DNA from: Candidatus Neomicrothrix sp. UBA2974
Lineage (GTDB): Bacteria > Actinomycetota > Acidimicrobiia > Acidimicrobiales > MedAcidi-G1
Reading direction: 5' to 3'
Length of the DNA stretch: 64,000 bases
Assembly (NCBI GenBank): GCA_002348705.1
Contig: DEAU01000039.1
Span: 168,809-232,808 of the forward strand
The position numbers were made by a program, and so were the translations under genes. Positions 50,648-59,058 of this stretch are shown here, one piece after another (within the stretch, counting starts at the first letter, position 1; each line of letters opens with the position of its first letter). The notes under the pieces were generated by a model. The model did no database searches, had not been told where the DNA came from, and saw only the letters and a list, made by a program, of their open reading frames with translations.

Positions 50648-51760
50648 TTAAGACTGTCGAGACCCGAGGACAAGTATTGACGCGGTGTATCCGTGAAGAT
50701 GGTGGCTGGCTCCAACTGGGCCGATCTCTCCAGCGCAGAACATGCCTGCAACATTGGTGGTGCCAAGGCCGTCCGCCAGGTGCTGTGCATCGTGTCCGGA
50801 TTCCCCGAACAGGTGGCTGCCACGTCCATTGCAGGTGAAAGCTAGGGCAGTATCGGCTTCCAACGACTGGAGGCGATCGTCTAGGTCACGAGTCGCGGCT
50901 GTAGCGTCCCGGACTTGAAACTGAACGGTTGTGCCTATCTCTACCTCTGCGCCGACAGCGAGGCTGCCGGTCTCGCGTTGAGCGCCGAGGATTCCGCGTA
51001 TCAGGAAATCGCCGGGGCTGAAGGCTTCTCTCTGCTCGTCGAGGACAATTCCAAGATGTAGTCCTTTACGCAAACGTTCGCGAAGAGTGTCGTCGGCATT
51101 GGCAGCGAGTGATTCGAGTCGATCGAGAGCCGGGCGCCCTGCAAGCGACCGAATTAGTGGGCCCTCGGCATCAGTAACAACCATTGGATCGCCCACGGGG
51201 TGGCATCCAGTAGCGACAATGGCCTTGGCTCCTAGGTCCGGCGGCAGGACAATGGCGACTGCACCATCGCTGAAGGTGTCGTCATCTAGGACTAAGCGGT
51301 TTCCACCGGGTTGTGATGACGCTGAGGCGAGTCCGCCTACCAGGGTCTCGCTCGGTTCGAGGCACGCGGCCAGCGTCGCTGCGTCGAAGGTGTATGGGTC
51401 TGCCATGAGGAGCAGGGGCCCGTCATGTGTTCGCCCGGGAAGAGCGGGTTCGGAGAGTCGCAGCGGTTCAACAGGACCCGTGTTCCCAGCCCAGAGAACG
51501 GTCGACGGTCCCGCTTCGATTTCCTGGCGATGAGCCAGGGTAGCGACGGATCCGCAGCCAATCAGGTGGCTGGGTCGAAGAACACGTCGGACTGTGCGAG
51601 CAATCAGCGCGGTGTTCCCAACGTGTGTGCCGGACGTGAATAATACGGCTAAATCGACTCCGGGTCCGAGTCGTTCAAGACATTGACCGACGACCTCGGC
51701 AGCAGCCACCTCAGCCTCCGGGTGCTGGCTAAGGGCGACGGCGTAGCGAGATGAATCCAC
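50648..51760 (-). CDS. FIST domain sensor protein
   Basis: The protein has 370 residues with FIST_N (about 1-205) followed by FIST_C (about 205-365). LFTSGTHVGNTALIARTVRRVLRPSHLIGCGSVATLAH near residue 40 and the late SLEADTALAFTCNGRGSHLFGESGHDAQHL and AGMFCAGEIGPVG segments are typical of FIST proteins, thought to bind small ligands such as amino acids. No signalling output domain is attached. It starts 14 bp after the hypothetical gene upstream and precedes tkt. Confidence 0.85.
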   Translation of the reverse strand: MDSSRYAVALSQHPEAEVAAAEVVGQCLERLGPGVDLAVLFTSGTHVGNTALIARTVRRVLRPSHLIGCGSVATLAHRQEIEAGPSTVLWAGNTGPVEPLRLSEPALPGRTHDGPLLLMADPYTFDAATLAACLEPSETLVGGLASASSQPGGNRLVLDDDTFSDGAVAIVLPPDLGAKAIVATGCHPVGDPMVVTDAEGPLIRSLAGRPALDRLESLAANADDTLRERLRKGLHLGIVLDEQREAFSPGDFLIRGILGAQRETGSLAVGAEVEIGTTVQFQVRDATAATRDLDDRLQSLEADTALAFTCNGRGSHLFGESGHDAQHLADGLGTTNVAGMFCAGEIGPVGASHHLHGYTASILVLGSRQS

Positions 51761-51774
51761 GGGGGAACGGGAGG

Positions 51775-52170
51775 TCAGCCGGGTGGGTTATCGGGCGGTA
51801 TGAGAGTGAATGGGACTGAAGTAATAGGACCTTGGTCTATGCGGCACTCAGCCTCAACTATTCCGAATTCACTGAATTCGAGTTCGGCCCGAACCAATCG
51901 GTATCCAAAGCGTCCGGGATCGACAGCCAGCGGCTGCACGTTACGCGCCACTTGTTCACCGTCTCGGCGGAATACGACCTCAAGGACTCCTTGGCCGGAG
52001 TGCTCCGGCGGGCAGTGAACAATTACGACGAGATGTGGAGCCCAGGTCACGGGAAGGGCATTAGGTGCCGCAGCGCTGAAATGAATCCCACTGAGATCTA
52101 TATGAGTCGCACCACCCGCTGATGACTTTAAGTCAATGCCCTCGAAGAAAAGCGCTGCAAGAATATTCAT
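51775..52170 (-). CDS. Conserved-looking protein, DUF6941-like
   Basis: The protein has 131 residues, mostly beta. It starts NILAALFFEGIDLKSS, then FSAAAPNALPVTWAPHLVVIVHC, VLEVVFRRDGEQVARNV and a final FGIVEAECRIDQGPITSVPFTLIP. The pattern of a small beta-sandwich resembles DUF6941-type proteins; the call is weak. It is the first gene of the minus-strand run to FIST and tkt. The upstream region carries two copies of AAATCCGA ten bases apart (52187 and 52197). Confidence 0.55.
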   Translation of the reverse strand: MNILAALFFEGIDLKSSAGGATHIDLSGIHFSAAAPNALPVTWAPHLVVIVHCPPEHSGQGVLEVVFRRDGEQVARNVQPLAVDPGRFGYRLVRAELEFSEFGIVEAECRIDQGPITSVPFTLIPPDNPPG

Positions 52171-52264
52171 CTTCTGAACCTATGAGAAATCCGATCAAAT
52201 CCGAACCTGAATCGTTTCGGGGGCTGTGCTCCGGAACGGGCAACTCGTCCTACCATGAAGAGCA

Positions 52265-53722
52265 GTGCGTCGACGCCTCATCTTTCCTCTAGTCCTCCTG
52301 ACCGTGGCGTTACTCGCTGGTTTACAGGCGCACCGATCTGATCAGGCGGCCGGACTACACGACCTGAAGCTCGGCCCCGAGCCTCTAACTGCAGCTACAC
52401 CCCTGCTCTCCATTCGCCGGGTTCCCGAATTTCTGCAGGCTCCGACTGCCGACCGACGCCTCCGGAACGATCTCAGTCCAGCTATTGCGGCGCTTCCAGA
52501 AGGTAGCTGTGTTGCAGTTTCTGAGCACGGCCGACAACTATTAGAACTAGAGGCCAATGCCCCAATGGTTCCCGCCAGCGCGCAGAAGCTACTGACCGGC
52601 TTGGCCGTTCTACATCGGCTGGGGTCCGGCGGAGTGTTGACTACCCGTGTTCTCGGAGAGAGTTATCCAGTCGACGGTGTCCTTGAAGGGGACCTCTGGA
52701 TTGTTGGGGGTGGTGATCCGTTGCTGATGACAGCGCCCTACGCGGATCGCTTTGACGACCCGAGGCCATATACGGGCCTAGAGGGCCTAGCGCAAATGGT
52801 CACTGAAGCGGGGGTTCGCGTGGTCGAGGGATCCGTTGTTGGTGACGAGTCGCGCTATGACTCCGTCCGATACCTCGGAACCTGGCCGGATCGATTCAAA
52901 CCAGGTTGGTCGATCCAATCGGGCCCGCTAAGCGCCCTGTCAGTGAACGACGGATTTTTCCAATGGGACCTCGTCAATACTGCGGCTTCCTTGAGCGTGC
53001 CTGCAGATGACCCGCCGGAGAATGCAGCTCGGATTTTCGATGATTTGCTTGAGGTTGAGGGAGTTGTAATTCGGCAACGTCCCGATTCGGGTACCACTCC
53101 CGTGAGTTCTGGGATGGTGTCACTGGCTGAGGTGCCATCGGCTCCAGCATCGGCTTTGGTCGAGCAGATGCTTGTTGATAGTGATAACACAACGGCTGAA
53201 CTGTTGGTAAAGGAACTCGGGACGTTTGGTGGCGAGCAGGGCACCACTGTTCGGGGCCTGTCGACAATCCTTGAAATTTTGACCGAGGCTGGCCATCCAG
53301 TGGAGGGGGCGGTCCCCCATGACGGCTCAGGTTTAGACCCGGACAATCGCGTGACCTGCGGTCTGTTGACAAGCGTGCTGAACGATCGTGATTTCGGCGA
53401 TCTATTGGTGAACTCCCTTCCAGTGGCTGGTGACCGGGGCACTATGAAGAAGAGATTTGTGGGTACCGCAGGAGAAGGCAGGGTGCGTGCAAAGACTGGG
53501 ACGCTGCGAAATGTTTCGAGTCTGGCCGGCGTCGTGGACACGGCAGGTGGACGTCGCCTCGCGTTCGCTCTTATCAGTAATGGCGACCTACCGTTCGAGA
53601 TACGGGATCTCCACGAGGATGTAGTGCTTGCGATGCTCTCCTACCCGTCGGGGCCACCTATTGAGACTCTTGGCCCAAGACCTGTAGGTGATCCGTTCGG
53701 TGTGACCACCTCCGGAGGATGA
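52265..53722 (+). CDS. dacB: D-alanyl-D-alanine carboxypeptidase/endopeptidase (PBP4 type)
   Basis: The protein has 485 residues. Residues 5-21 form a signal or anchor segment. The peptidase S13 motifs are S105-A-Q-K108, SDN in LVDSDNTTAELL, and KTG in VRAKTGTLRN; the large insert between the first two motifs is present. It trims peptidoglycan cross-links or terminal D-alanine outside the membrane. The start is GTG 52265. It diverges from the hypothetical gene and overlaps the LON-N gene. Confidence 0.88.
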   Translation: MRRRLIFPLVLLTVALLAGLQAHRSDQAAGLHDLKLGPEPLTAATPLLSIRRVPEFLQAPTADRRLRNDLSPAIAALPEGSCVAVSEHGRQLLELEANAPMVPASAQKLLTGLAVLHRLGSGGVLTTRVLGESYPVDGVLEGDLWIVGGGDPLLMTAPYADRFDDPRPYTGLEGLAQMVTEAGVRVVEGSVVGDESRYDSVRYLGTWPDRFKPGWSIQSGPLSALSVNDGFFQWDLVNTAASLSVPADDPPENAARIFDDLLEVEGVVIRQRPDSGTTPVSSGMVSLAEVPSAPASALVEQMLVDSDNTTAELLVKELGTFGGEQGTTVRGLSTILEILTEAGHPVEGAVPHDGSGLDPDNRVTCGLLTSVLNDRDFGDLLVNSLPVAGDRGTMKKRFVGTAGEGRVRAKTGTLRNVSSLAGVVDTAGGRRLAFALISNGDLPFEIRDLHEDVVLAMLSYPSGPPIETLGPRPVGDPFGVTTSGG

Positions 53723-54384
53723 TTGCCGGCGGAGATCCCGGATCAGCAGGGAGTAGCCACGGTCTAACTCGACGTATGCCAATGATCCCATTAGGCACGG
53801 TCCTGCTTCCCTCCACCCTTCTTCCTATCCAACTCTTTGAGGCCCGTTATCTCGAGATGATTTCCGACGTCCTTGCAGGAGATAGGGAGTTCGGAATAGT
53901 TCTTATACGACGGGGCAGCGAGGTTGGAGGCGGCGAAGAGCGCCACGATATTGGGACTGTTGCCCGTGTCGCGGAAGCCATACGGCTTCCCGGAGAACGT
54001 TGGTCGGTTTCGGCTGTCGGCTACCAGCGGATTCGAATAGAGGAGTGGCTACCAGATGACCCGTACCCAATGGCGGTGGTCGAACCCTGGCCTGACGAGA
54101 AGGAGGACACGTTGCTATCTAGCGTGATAGCGGGCCTGATCACTCAACTGCGCCGACTTTTGGCGGGCCTTAGCGAACTCGACGAGAGGGTTCCCGTCAC
54201 GAGCTTCAAGGTGGCCAATGAAGCGTGCACGGCAATCTTCCAAATGACGGCGCTTGCACCGATAAGCGTCTACGACCGACAGCGTCTGCTGGAGATAAGC
54301 GGAGTGCAGCAGCGGGCCAAGTTACTGGGCGATCTACTTTCGGAAGCGCAGGAGACCGTTGACATGCGTCTTGCTGGGGCGTAA
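53719..54384 (+). CDS. LON substrate-binding-domain protein
   Basis: The protein has 221 residues, consisting of a stand-alone N-terminal Lon domain without ATPase or protease. MPMIPLGTVLLPSTLLPIQLFEARYLEMISDVL and EFGIVLIRRGSEVGGG match the family; the C-terminus is helical. ATG 53719 overlaps the dacB stop (ATGA) with GGAGG directly in front; the family part begins at ATG 53776, which may be the true start. Its role is unknown. Confidence 0.83.
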   Translation: MIAGGDPGSAGSSHGLTRRMPMIPLGTVLLPSTLLPIQLFEARYLEMISDVLAGDREFGIVLIRRGSEVGGGEERHDIGTVARVAEAIRLPGERWSVSAVGYQRIRIEEWLPDDPYPMAVVEPWPDEKEDTLLSSVIAGLITQLRRLLAGLSELDERVPVTSFKVANEACTAIFQMTALAPISVYDRQRLLEISGVQQRAKLLGDLLSEAQETVDMRLAGA

Positions 54385-54456
54385 GGACTTTCCCTGAATT
54401 GGGCTAGATCAGCCGGGCTGACCTTGGCGTAGGTGCTCGCCGGTAGCGTTACGACA

Positions 54457-54774
54457 ATGGGCCCAAACCGATCGGCCGATGATCTACCGGAACTCCTCAA
54501 GAGATACATCCGACAAGAAACTCTTGACCCGCTCCGTTCGCTTGGGCGCTTCGTTGGATATGGCCTAGCAGGAGCTTGCTTTCTTATCGGCGGTTGTCTT
54601 TTGATTGCGGTTGGTTCTCTCCGACTCCTGCAGAGCTTTGAGCCACTGACCGGTTTCTGGTCCTGGGTTCCCTATCTCGTTATTTCCGCCTCGATGGTTG
54701 GACTTGCCCTGCTGGCTTACTCACGTATCGGTAGGGGCAGCGTCGGTGAGACTAAAGGGAGGGTTTCCAAGTGA
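54457..54774 (+). CDS. Small holin-III-like membrane protein
   Basis: The protein has 105 residues. A polar start (LPELLKRYIRQETLDPLRSLGRF) precedes two spans (about 35-58 and 73-92). The LLKRYIRQETLDPLRSLGR lead-in and two spans resemble actinobacterial phage-holin-superfamily III-like membrane proteins, which are not necessarily lytic. ATG 54457 is chosen over an upstream ATG because the family-like part begins there. It opens a run of three tiny genes leading to trmI, each overlapping the next. Confidence 0.65.
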   Translation: MGPNRSADDLPELLKRYIRQETLDPLRSLGRFVGYGLAGACFLIGGCLLIAVGSLRLLQSFEPLTGFWSWVPYLVISASMVGLALLAYSRIGRGSVGETKGRVSK

Positions 54775-54980
54775 ACACCGACGGTCAAGTAAAAAGAGAA
54801 GACATCGAGGAAGAACTGCGTGCAGTACTTGCGACTCCTGACGGGCCCGTAGCGAGCGCACGACCACGAATACTCGGGATCGCGGTTGTGGTCGTCGCGG
54901 CTGTATCTGTGGCGGCCTATGTGGTTGGCAGACGTGCAGGACGGCAACGGTCGACAGTCGTTGAAGTTCGCCGAGTCTGA
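54771..54980 (+). CDS. Small single-span membrane protein
   Basis: The protein has 69 residues. A charged N-terminal helix (KREDIEEELRAVL) is followed by one membrane segment at about 35-52 (GIAVVVVAAVSVAAYVVG) and a basic tail. GTG 54771 overlaps the previous stop (GTGA) and the stop overlaps the next ATG (TGATG). I recognise no family; the tight overlap on both sides supports a real gene. Confidence 0.6.
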   Translation: MNTDGQVKREDIEEELRAVLATPDGPVASARPRILGIAVVVVAAVSVAAYVVGRRAGRQRSTVVEVRRV

Positions 54981-55186
54981 TGGCGTTCGCGATGTCGAGC
55001 CTGACTACACGAGCCATCCGCCGAGGCCTGATTGGGGGGCACACTTCTTGGCGTCTGCTTCTCGTCGCGATTGGCCTCATCCGTCTCTTCCGTTTCCTGA
55101 GCTCAGGTCGCCCTCGGGTCTTGCGCACTGCTGTCGAGCCAGGTGAGACCCTCGAGGTGCGGCACCTATTGGAAGGCACGAAGTGA
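54980..55186 (+). CDS. Small basic protein with hydrophobic helix
   Basis: The protein has 68 residues. A basic N-terminus (TTRAIRRGLIGG) is followed by SWRLLLVAIGLIRLFRFLSS, a hydrophobic helix that could sit at the membrane, and VLRTAVEPGETLEVRHLL. It overlaps trmI by 4 bp. The family is not recognised; together with its two neighbours it may form a small membrane complex, which is only inferred. Confidence 0.55.
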   Translation: MAFAMSSLTTRAIRRGLIGGHTSWRLLLVAIGLIRLFRFLSSGRPRVLRTAVEPGETLEVRHLLEGTK

Positions 55187-55959
55187 GCGTCCGCCCATTC
55201 GTAGAAGGTGATCAGGTTCTCCTCGTAGACCGCAAGCAGCGCCGCTACTTGGTGGCGCTTCAGCCTGGCTTGGAGTTCCACTCCCATACAGGGGTGATAT
55301 CCCATGATTCCATACTCGGTTCCGCAGAGGGCAGCGTCCTGCGTTCCAGTCGGGGTAGCAACTTCACGGTGATCCGTCCAACACTGGCCGAATACGTACT
55401 CAAGATGCCACGCGGCGCTCAGGTGATCTATCCAAAGGATCTTGGACCGCTTCTCATGCTTGCCGACGTGTTTCCGGGCGCCCGGATCATCGAGTCCGGC
55501 GTGGGTTCAGGCGCCCTTTCTATGACTCTGCTCCGAGCCGGGGCCGAGGTGGTCGGCCATGAAATTCGAGAAGATTTTGCCGCAAGAGCCCGTAGCAATG
55601 TCGAGACGATGCTGGGGAGTGATGCGCTTGCCCGATATGACGTCCGGCTTCAAGATGCCTACGAGGGCCTCGAAGGAAAAGACTACGACCGAGTAGTCCT
55701 CGATATTCCAGAGCCCTGGCGAGTCGTGCCACATGCAGCAACTGCTCTGCGGGCGGGAGGAATAGTCGTCGTCTACACCCCGAGTATCGTCCAGGTGACG
55801 AAGCTTCAAATCGCCTTAGATCAACATGGCTTCGGTTTTACCGAGACGCTTGAGGTTCTAAACCGGACGTGGCATGTGGATGGCGACGCTGTCCGTCCCG
55901 ATCACAGAATGGTGGCTCACACCGCATTCTTGACCCACGCTCGTCTGTTGGAACCTTGA
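55183..55959 (+). CDS. trmI: tRNA (adenine-N1)-methyltransferase TrmI
   Basis: The protein has 258 residues. It methylates N1 of A58 (and in some species A57) in the tRNA T-loop. An N-terminal OB-like part precedes a Rossmann methyltransferase domain: ARIIESGVGSGALSMTLLRAG near residue 105 binds SAM, VVGHEIREDFAARARSNVE follows, and YDRVVLDIPEPWRVV holds the catalytic Asp. GTG 55183 overlaps the previous TGA. trmI next to the Pup-proteasome locus is a common actinobacterial arrangement. Confidence 0.92.
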   Translation: MSVRPFVEGDQVLLVDRKQRRYLVALQPGLEFHSHTGVISHDSILGSAEGSVLRSSRGSNFTVIRPTLAEYVLKMPRGAQVIYPKDLGPLLMLADVFPGARIIESGVGSGALSMTLLRAGAEVVGHEIREDFAARARSNVETMLGSDALARYDVRLQDAYEGLEGKDYDRVVLDIPEPWRVVPHAATALRAGGIVVVYTPSIVQVTKLQIALDQHGFGFTETLEVLNRTWHVDGDAVRPDHRMVAHTAFLTHARLLEP

Positions 55960-55981
55960 GAGGGCCAGACGACTCAATCCG

Positions 55982-56755
55982 ATGACCGAGCGGCTCCTCA
56001 GTTGTACAGTAATTCTGCTCTTGGTTCTGGTTCTCAGTGGGTGCTCGACCACGGAGAGCACAACTTTTGCGCCAGCGATCGACAGCAGAGTGATGGGCGC
56101 ACCTCCCCAGGACCATGAACTGTCCGATTCTTTGATCGCCCGTCTTCTTGATTCAACGGTGTACGTCAAGGGACAGGATTGCAAGGTGACCCAGAACGGC
56201 TCGGGCTTTGTGGTCGCCGGTGGGCTGGTGGCGACTGGTGCGCATGTTGTCGCCGGTATTGAGGCTCCGATCCTCATCTTTTCAGATGATCGGCCGTCAG
56301 CAAATGTGGGACGGGAGGTATCAAGTACCGTGGTGGCCTTCGACCCCGTGGCGGATCTAGCCCTACTTCGACCGCACGGGGATTTCCAGCTTCCCGCTCC
56401 ACTTTCCATGAGCGAGGCTGCAGAGGGGACGGTGGGCGTCCTCCTCATACACGATGGCACGCGACCCTCGGCGATCCCGGCGCTTATTTCCCAGCGAATC
56501 CGAGCTACTGGTGTCGATATCTACGGAGAGGCGGCCAATGGGCGCGATGCGCTGGTACTAGTGGCTCCTGTCGAGCTTGGGCATTCAGGGGGTGCTGTTG
56601 TGAACGCCGCAGGCGAAGTGGTGGGAGTTACTTTCTCACGCAACCGTGGAGGTCGCCCGGTTGCTTACGCAGTCCAGTCCAGCGAACTCACGAAGCTAAT
56701 AGACGGAGTGGACGACGAGCCAGTGGCGGCCGGACCGTGCCGCGATGGTAGCTGA
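55982..56755 (+). CDS. Trypsin-like serine protease lipoprotein
   Basis: The protein has 257 residues. A signal peptide ends in a lipobox (LVLSGC, Cys near 21). The chymotrypsin-fold triad is visible: TGAHVVAG (His), FDPVADLALLR (Asp), and LGHSGGAVVN (Ser). The layout resembles the protease domain of MarP without the membrane spans. A Cys pair (QDCKV and a Cys near the end, GPCRDGS) may form a disulfide. It is likely anchored on the outer membrane face; the substrate is unknown. Confidence 0.83.
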   Translation: MTERLLSCTVILLLVLVLSGCSTTESTTFAPAIDSRVMGAPPQDHELSDSLIARLLDSTVYVKGQDCKVTQNGSGFVVAGGLVATGAHVVAGIEAPILIFSDDRPSANVGREVSSTVVAFDPVADLALLRPHGDFQLPAPLSMSEAAEGTVGVLLIHDGTRPSAIPALISQRIRATGVDIYGEAANGRDALVLVAPVELGHSGGAVVNAAGEVVGVTFSRNRGGRPVAYAVQSSELTKLIDGVDDEPVAAGPCRDGS

Positions 56756-56812
56756 GTTGGAGGTCTTAGGAAGATGGCGCCCGAAGCGGAAATGGGGAAC
56801 TGAGAACTTCGC

Positions 56813-57049
56813 TCAGTCAACTTCGATATAGATGCATTCTCCGGGGCATTCCTCTGCAGACTCGATTGTTGCCTCTTCTTGGCCGGCGGGCACCGGAGCA
56901 ATGGCCTCGGCGCCACCCGGGTCGCTGAGGATTTTGTCTCCGTCTTTCACATATGCGAGGCCGTCATCCAGAAGGGCGAAGACGTCTGGCGCAATCTCCT
57001 CGCAGAGTCCGTCGCCGGTGCACAGATCCTGATCGATCCAGACCTTCAT
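56813..57049 (-). CDS. Small ferredoxin with one altered cluster ligand
   Basis: The protein has 78 residues. C10-x5-C16 in LCTGDGLCEEIAPDVF and C68/C72 in EECPGECIYIE mark a single-cluster ferredoxin. Position 13 is Asp where a four-Cys ferredoxin would have Cys, as in [3Fe-4S] or Asp-ligated [4Fe-4S] types. A long loop separates the halves. Such ferredoxins often serve cytochromes P450 or reductases. It lies between the protease and the proteasome ATPase genes, on the opposite strand. Confidence 0.83.
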   Translation of the reverse strand: MKVWIDQDLCTGDGLCEEIAPDVFALLDDGLAYVKDGDKILSDPGGAEAIAPVPAGQEEATIESAEECPGECIYIEVD

Positions 57050-57269
57050 TATCAGCGTGTTCCTCTCTCTGGCACGGATTTACCGTGCTGATATCGGGCG
57101 ATTGGATTGATGCCGTTTGATCGGCCCGGTGAACGCAATGGTACAAGAAGCAATTCACCAACTACTGGAGTTTATAGATTTCCAAGATCATGACACTGTT
57201 ATTACGTACGGGTGTGTGGTCTTCTGACACAACGCAGCCGTGCAGTGTCGTGCGACCCGGGTGGGAATC

Positions 57270-59039
57270 ATGGTCGGTACTAGGGTCAGTGCTGTGGACG
57301 AATCCATAGATGGACTGACTCCTGAAAAGTCTTCCAAGGTGGCAGATTTAGCGGAGCTAGAGCGCGAACTGACAGAGCTTCGTCGACGGCTTGTGGATAC
57401 TCCGAGACAACTCAGCCGCTTAGAGACTGAGGTCCGTGACATCAATCGAGAGTTGTCAAGAGCTAACGCGCGTAATCAGAAGTTGAATACAACACTGCAG
57501 ACAGCGCGTGAACGCATCGCTGTCTTACGTGAGGAGGTGGCAAAACTCTCGGAGCCTCCGTCCGCGTACGGAACTGTTCTTCAGGTGAATGAAGACGAAA
57601 CAGTTGACGTCCACTCGGGTGGGCGAAAGATGCGCGTCGGAGTGCTTCCGGACCTAGTTCACGAAATTGAACCAGGTCAGGAAGTCGTTCTGAATGACTC
57701 AATGAGCGTGATAATGGCCAGGCGTCACGACCAGACGGGTGAAGTCGTGATTATTAAAGAGGTCCTATCCGGCGGTAGCAGAGCTTTGGTGGTAGGCCGC
57801 GGGGACGAGGAACGGGTGGTCGAGTTAGCCGCTGGCCTGATTGGTATCGGACTTCACAGCGGTGATTCCGTAATGCTGGACCCACGGTCGGGCCTCCTGC
57901 TCGAACTGCTTCCGCGCCCGGAGGTTCAAGATCTAGTTCTCGAAGAGGTTCCGGACGTTAGCTATGAGGACGTCGGGGGCCTGAACCATCAGATCGAGCA
58001 AATCGTTGACGCAGTTGAACTTCCGTTCTTGCACCAGGACCTGTTCGCCGATTATGACCTCCCGGCTCCAAAGGGAATACTTCTTTACGGTCCTCCCGGT
58101 TGCGGTAAGACCCTGATTGCCAAGGCGGTGGCCAACTCACTCGCCGGCAAGGTCTCGGAGGTTTCGGGCGATGCGGAAGCGAGAAGCTATTTCCTAAATA
58201 TCAAGGGCCCAGAATTACTCAATAAGTACGTAGGCGAGACCGAGCGCCAAATACGTCTGGTCTTCCAGAGAGCTCGAGAAAAATCAGAGCAGGGCTGGCC
58301 GGTAATTGTGTTCTTCGACGAGATGGAGTCGTTGTTCCGGACCCGGGGGACCGGCATCAGTTCAGATATTGAATCCACGATTGTGCCACAGTTGCTGGCG
58401 GAGATCGACGGTGTTGAAACCCTGCGGAACGTGATCGTGATCGGTGCTTCGAACCGGGAGGACTTGATCGACCCAGCAATATTGCGGCCTGGGCGATTGG
58501 ACGTGAAGATCAAGATTGAACGCCCGGATCAAGTGGCAGCGGCAGCGATCTTTTCCCGGTATCTCGTGGGTGAGCTGCCTATTGATGAGGAATTGGTCGA
58601 CACCATCGGCGGTGGTGATCGAAATAAGGCTGCTTTGGCGATGATTGATGAGACCGTTTCCGAGATGTACAGCGAGGACGAGCAAAATCGCTTCCTGGAG
58701 GTCACCTACCAAAACGGAGACAAGGAAGTCCTGTACTTCCGTGACTTTGCATCGGGTGCCATGGTCGAGAACATCGTCCGGCGAGCTAAGAAGCTTGCTA
58801 TTAAACGCGAGTTGGCCGGCGGGACTCGGGGTATCCGGACCGAAGACATGATCCAGTCGGTTCGGCAAGAGTTTCGAGAGCACGAGGACCTTCCCAATAC
58901 GACCAATCCAGACGACTGGGCGAAGATCTCTGGCAAGAAGGGCGAGCGAATCGTCTACGTCCGGACGCTTGTCAGCCGGCAGGCCGACGAGTCCGGTGGT
59001 CGAGCCATCGAGGGTGTCGGCACCGGTCAGTACCTCTGA
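57270..59039 (+). CDS. arc: Proteasome-associated ATPase ARC/Mpa
   Basis: The protein has 589 residues. An N-terminal coiled coil (about 20-85) that recruits Pup is followed by tandem OB domains (to about 220) and an AAA+ domain with Walker A GPPGCGKT and Walker B VIVFFDEMES. The C-terminus GQYL provides the Tyr-containing tail that opens the 20S core gate. It unfolds pupylated proteins. ATG 57270 is used; GTG 57240 is in frame. About 190 bp upstream of it is non-coding and should hold the promoter. Confidence 0.93.
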   Translation: MVGTRVSAVDESIDGLTPEKSSKVADLAELERELTELRRRLVDTPRQLSRLETEVRDINRELSRANARNQKLNTTLQTARERIAVLREEVAKLSEPPSAYGTVLQVNEDETVDVHSGGRKMRVGVLPDLVHEIEPGQEVVLNDSMSVIMARRHDQTGEVVIIKEVLSGGSRALVVGRGDEERVVELAAGLIGIGLHSGDSVMLDPRSGLLLELLPRPEVQDLVLEEVPDVSYEDVGGLNHQIEQIVDAVELPFLHQDLFADYDLPAPKGILLYGPPGCGKTLIAKAVANSLAGKVSEVSGDAEARSYFLNIKGPELLNKYVGETERQIRLVFQRAREKSEQGWPVIVFFDEMESLFRTRGTGISSDIESTIVPQLLAEIDGVETLRNVIVIGASNREDLIDPAILRPGRLDVKIKIERPDQVAAAAIFSRYLVGELPIDEELVDTIGGGDRNKAALAMIDETVSEMYSEDEQNRFLEVTYQNGDKEVLYFRDFASGAMVENIVRRAKKLAIKRELAGGTRGIRTEDMIQSVRQEFREHEDLPNTTNPDDWAKISGKKGERIVYVRTLVSRQADESGGRAIEGVGTGQYL

Positions 59040-59058
59040 GTCTGCCTGTTAACCGCCG

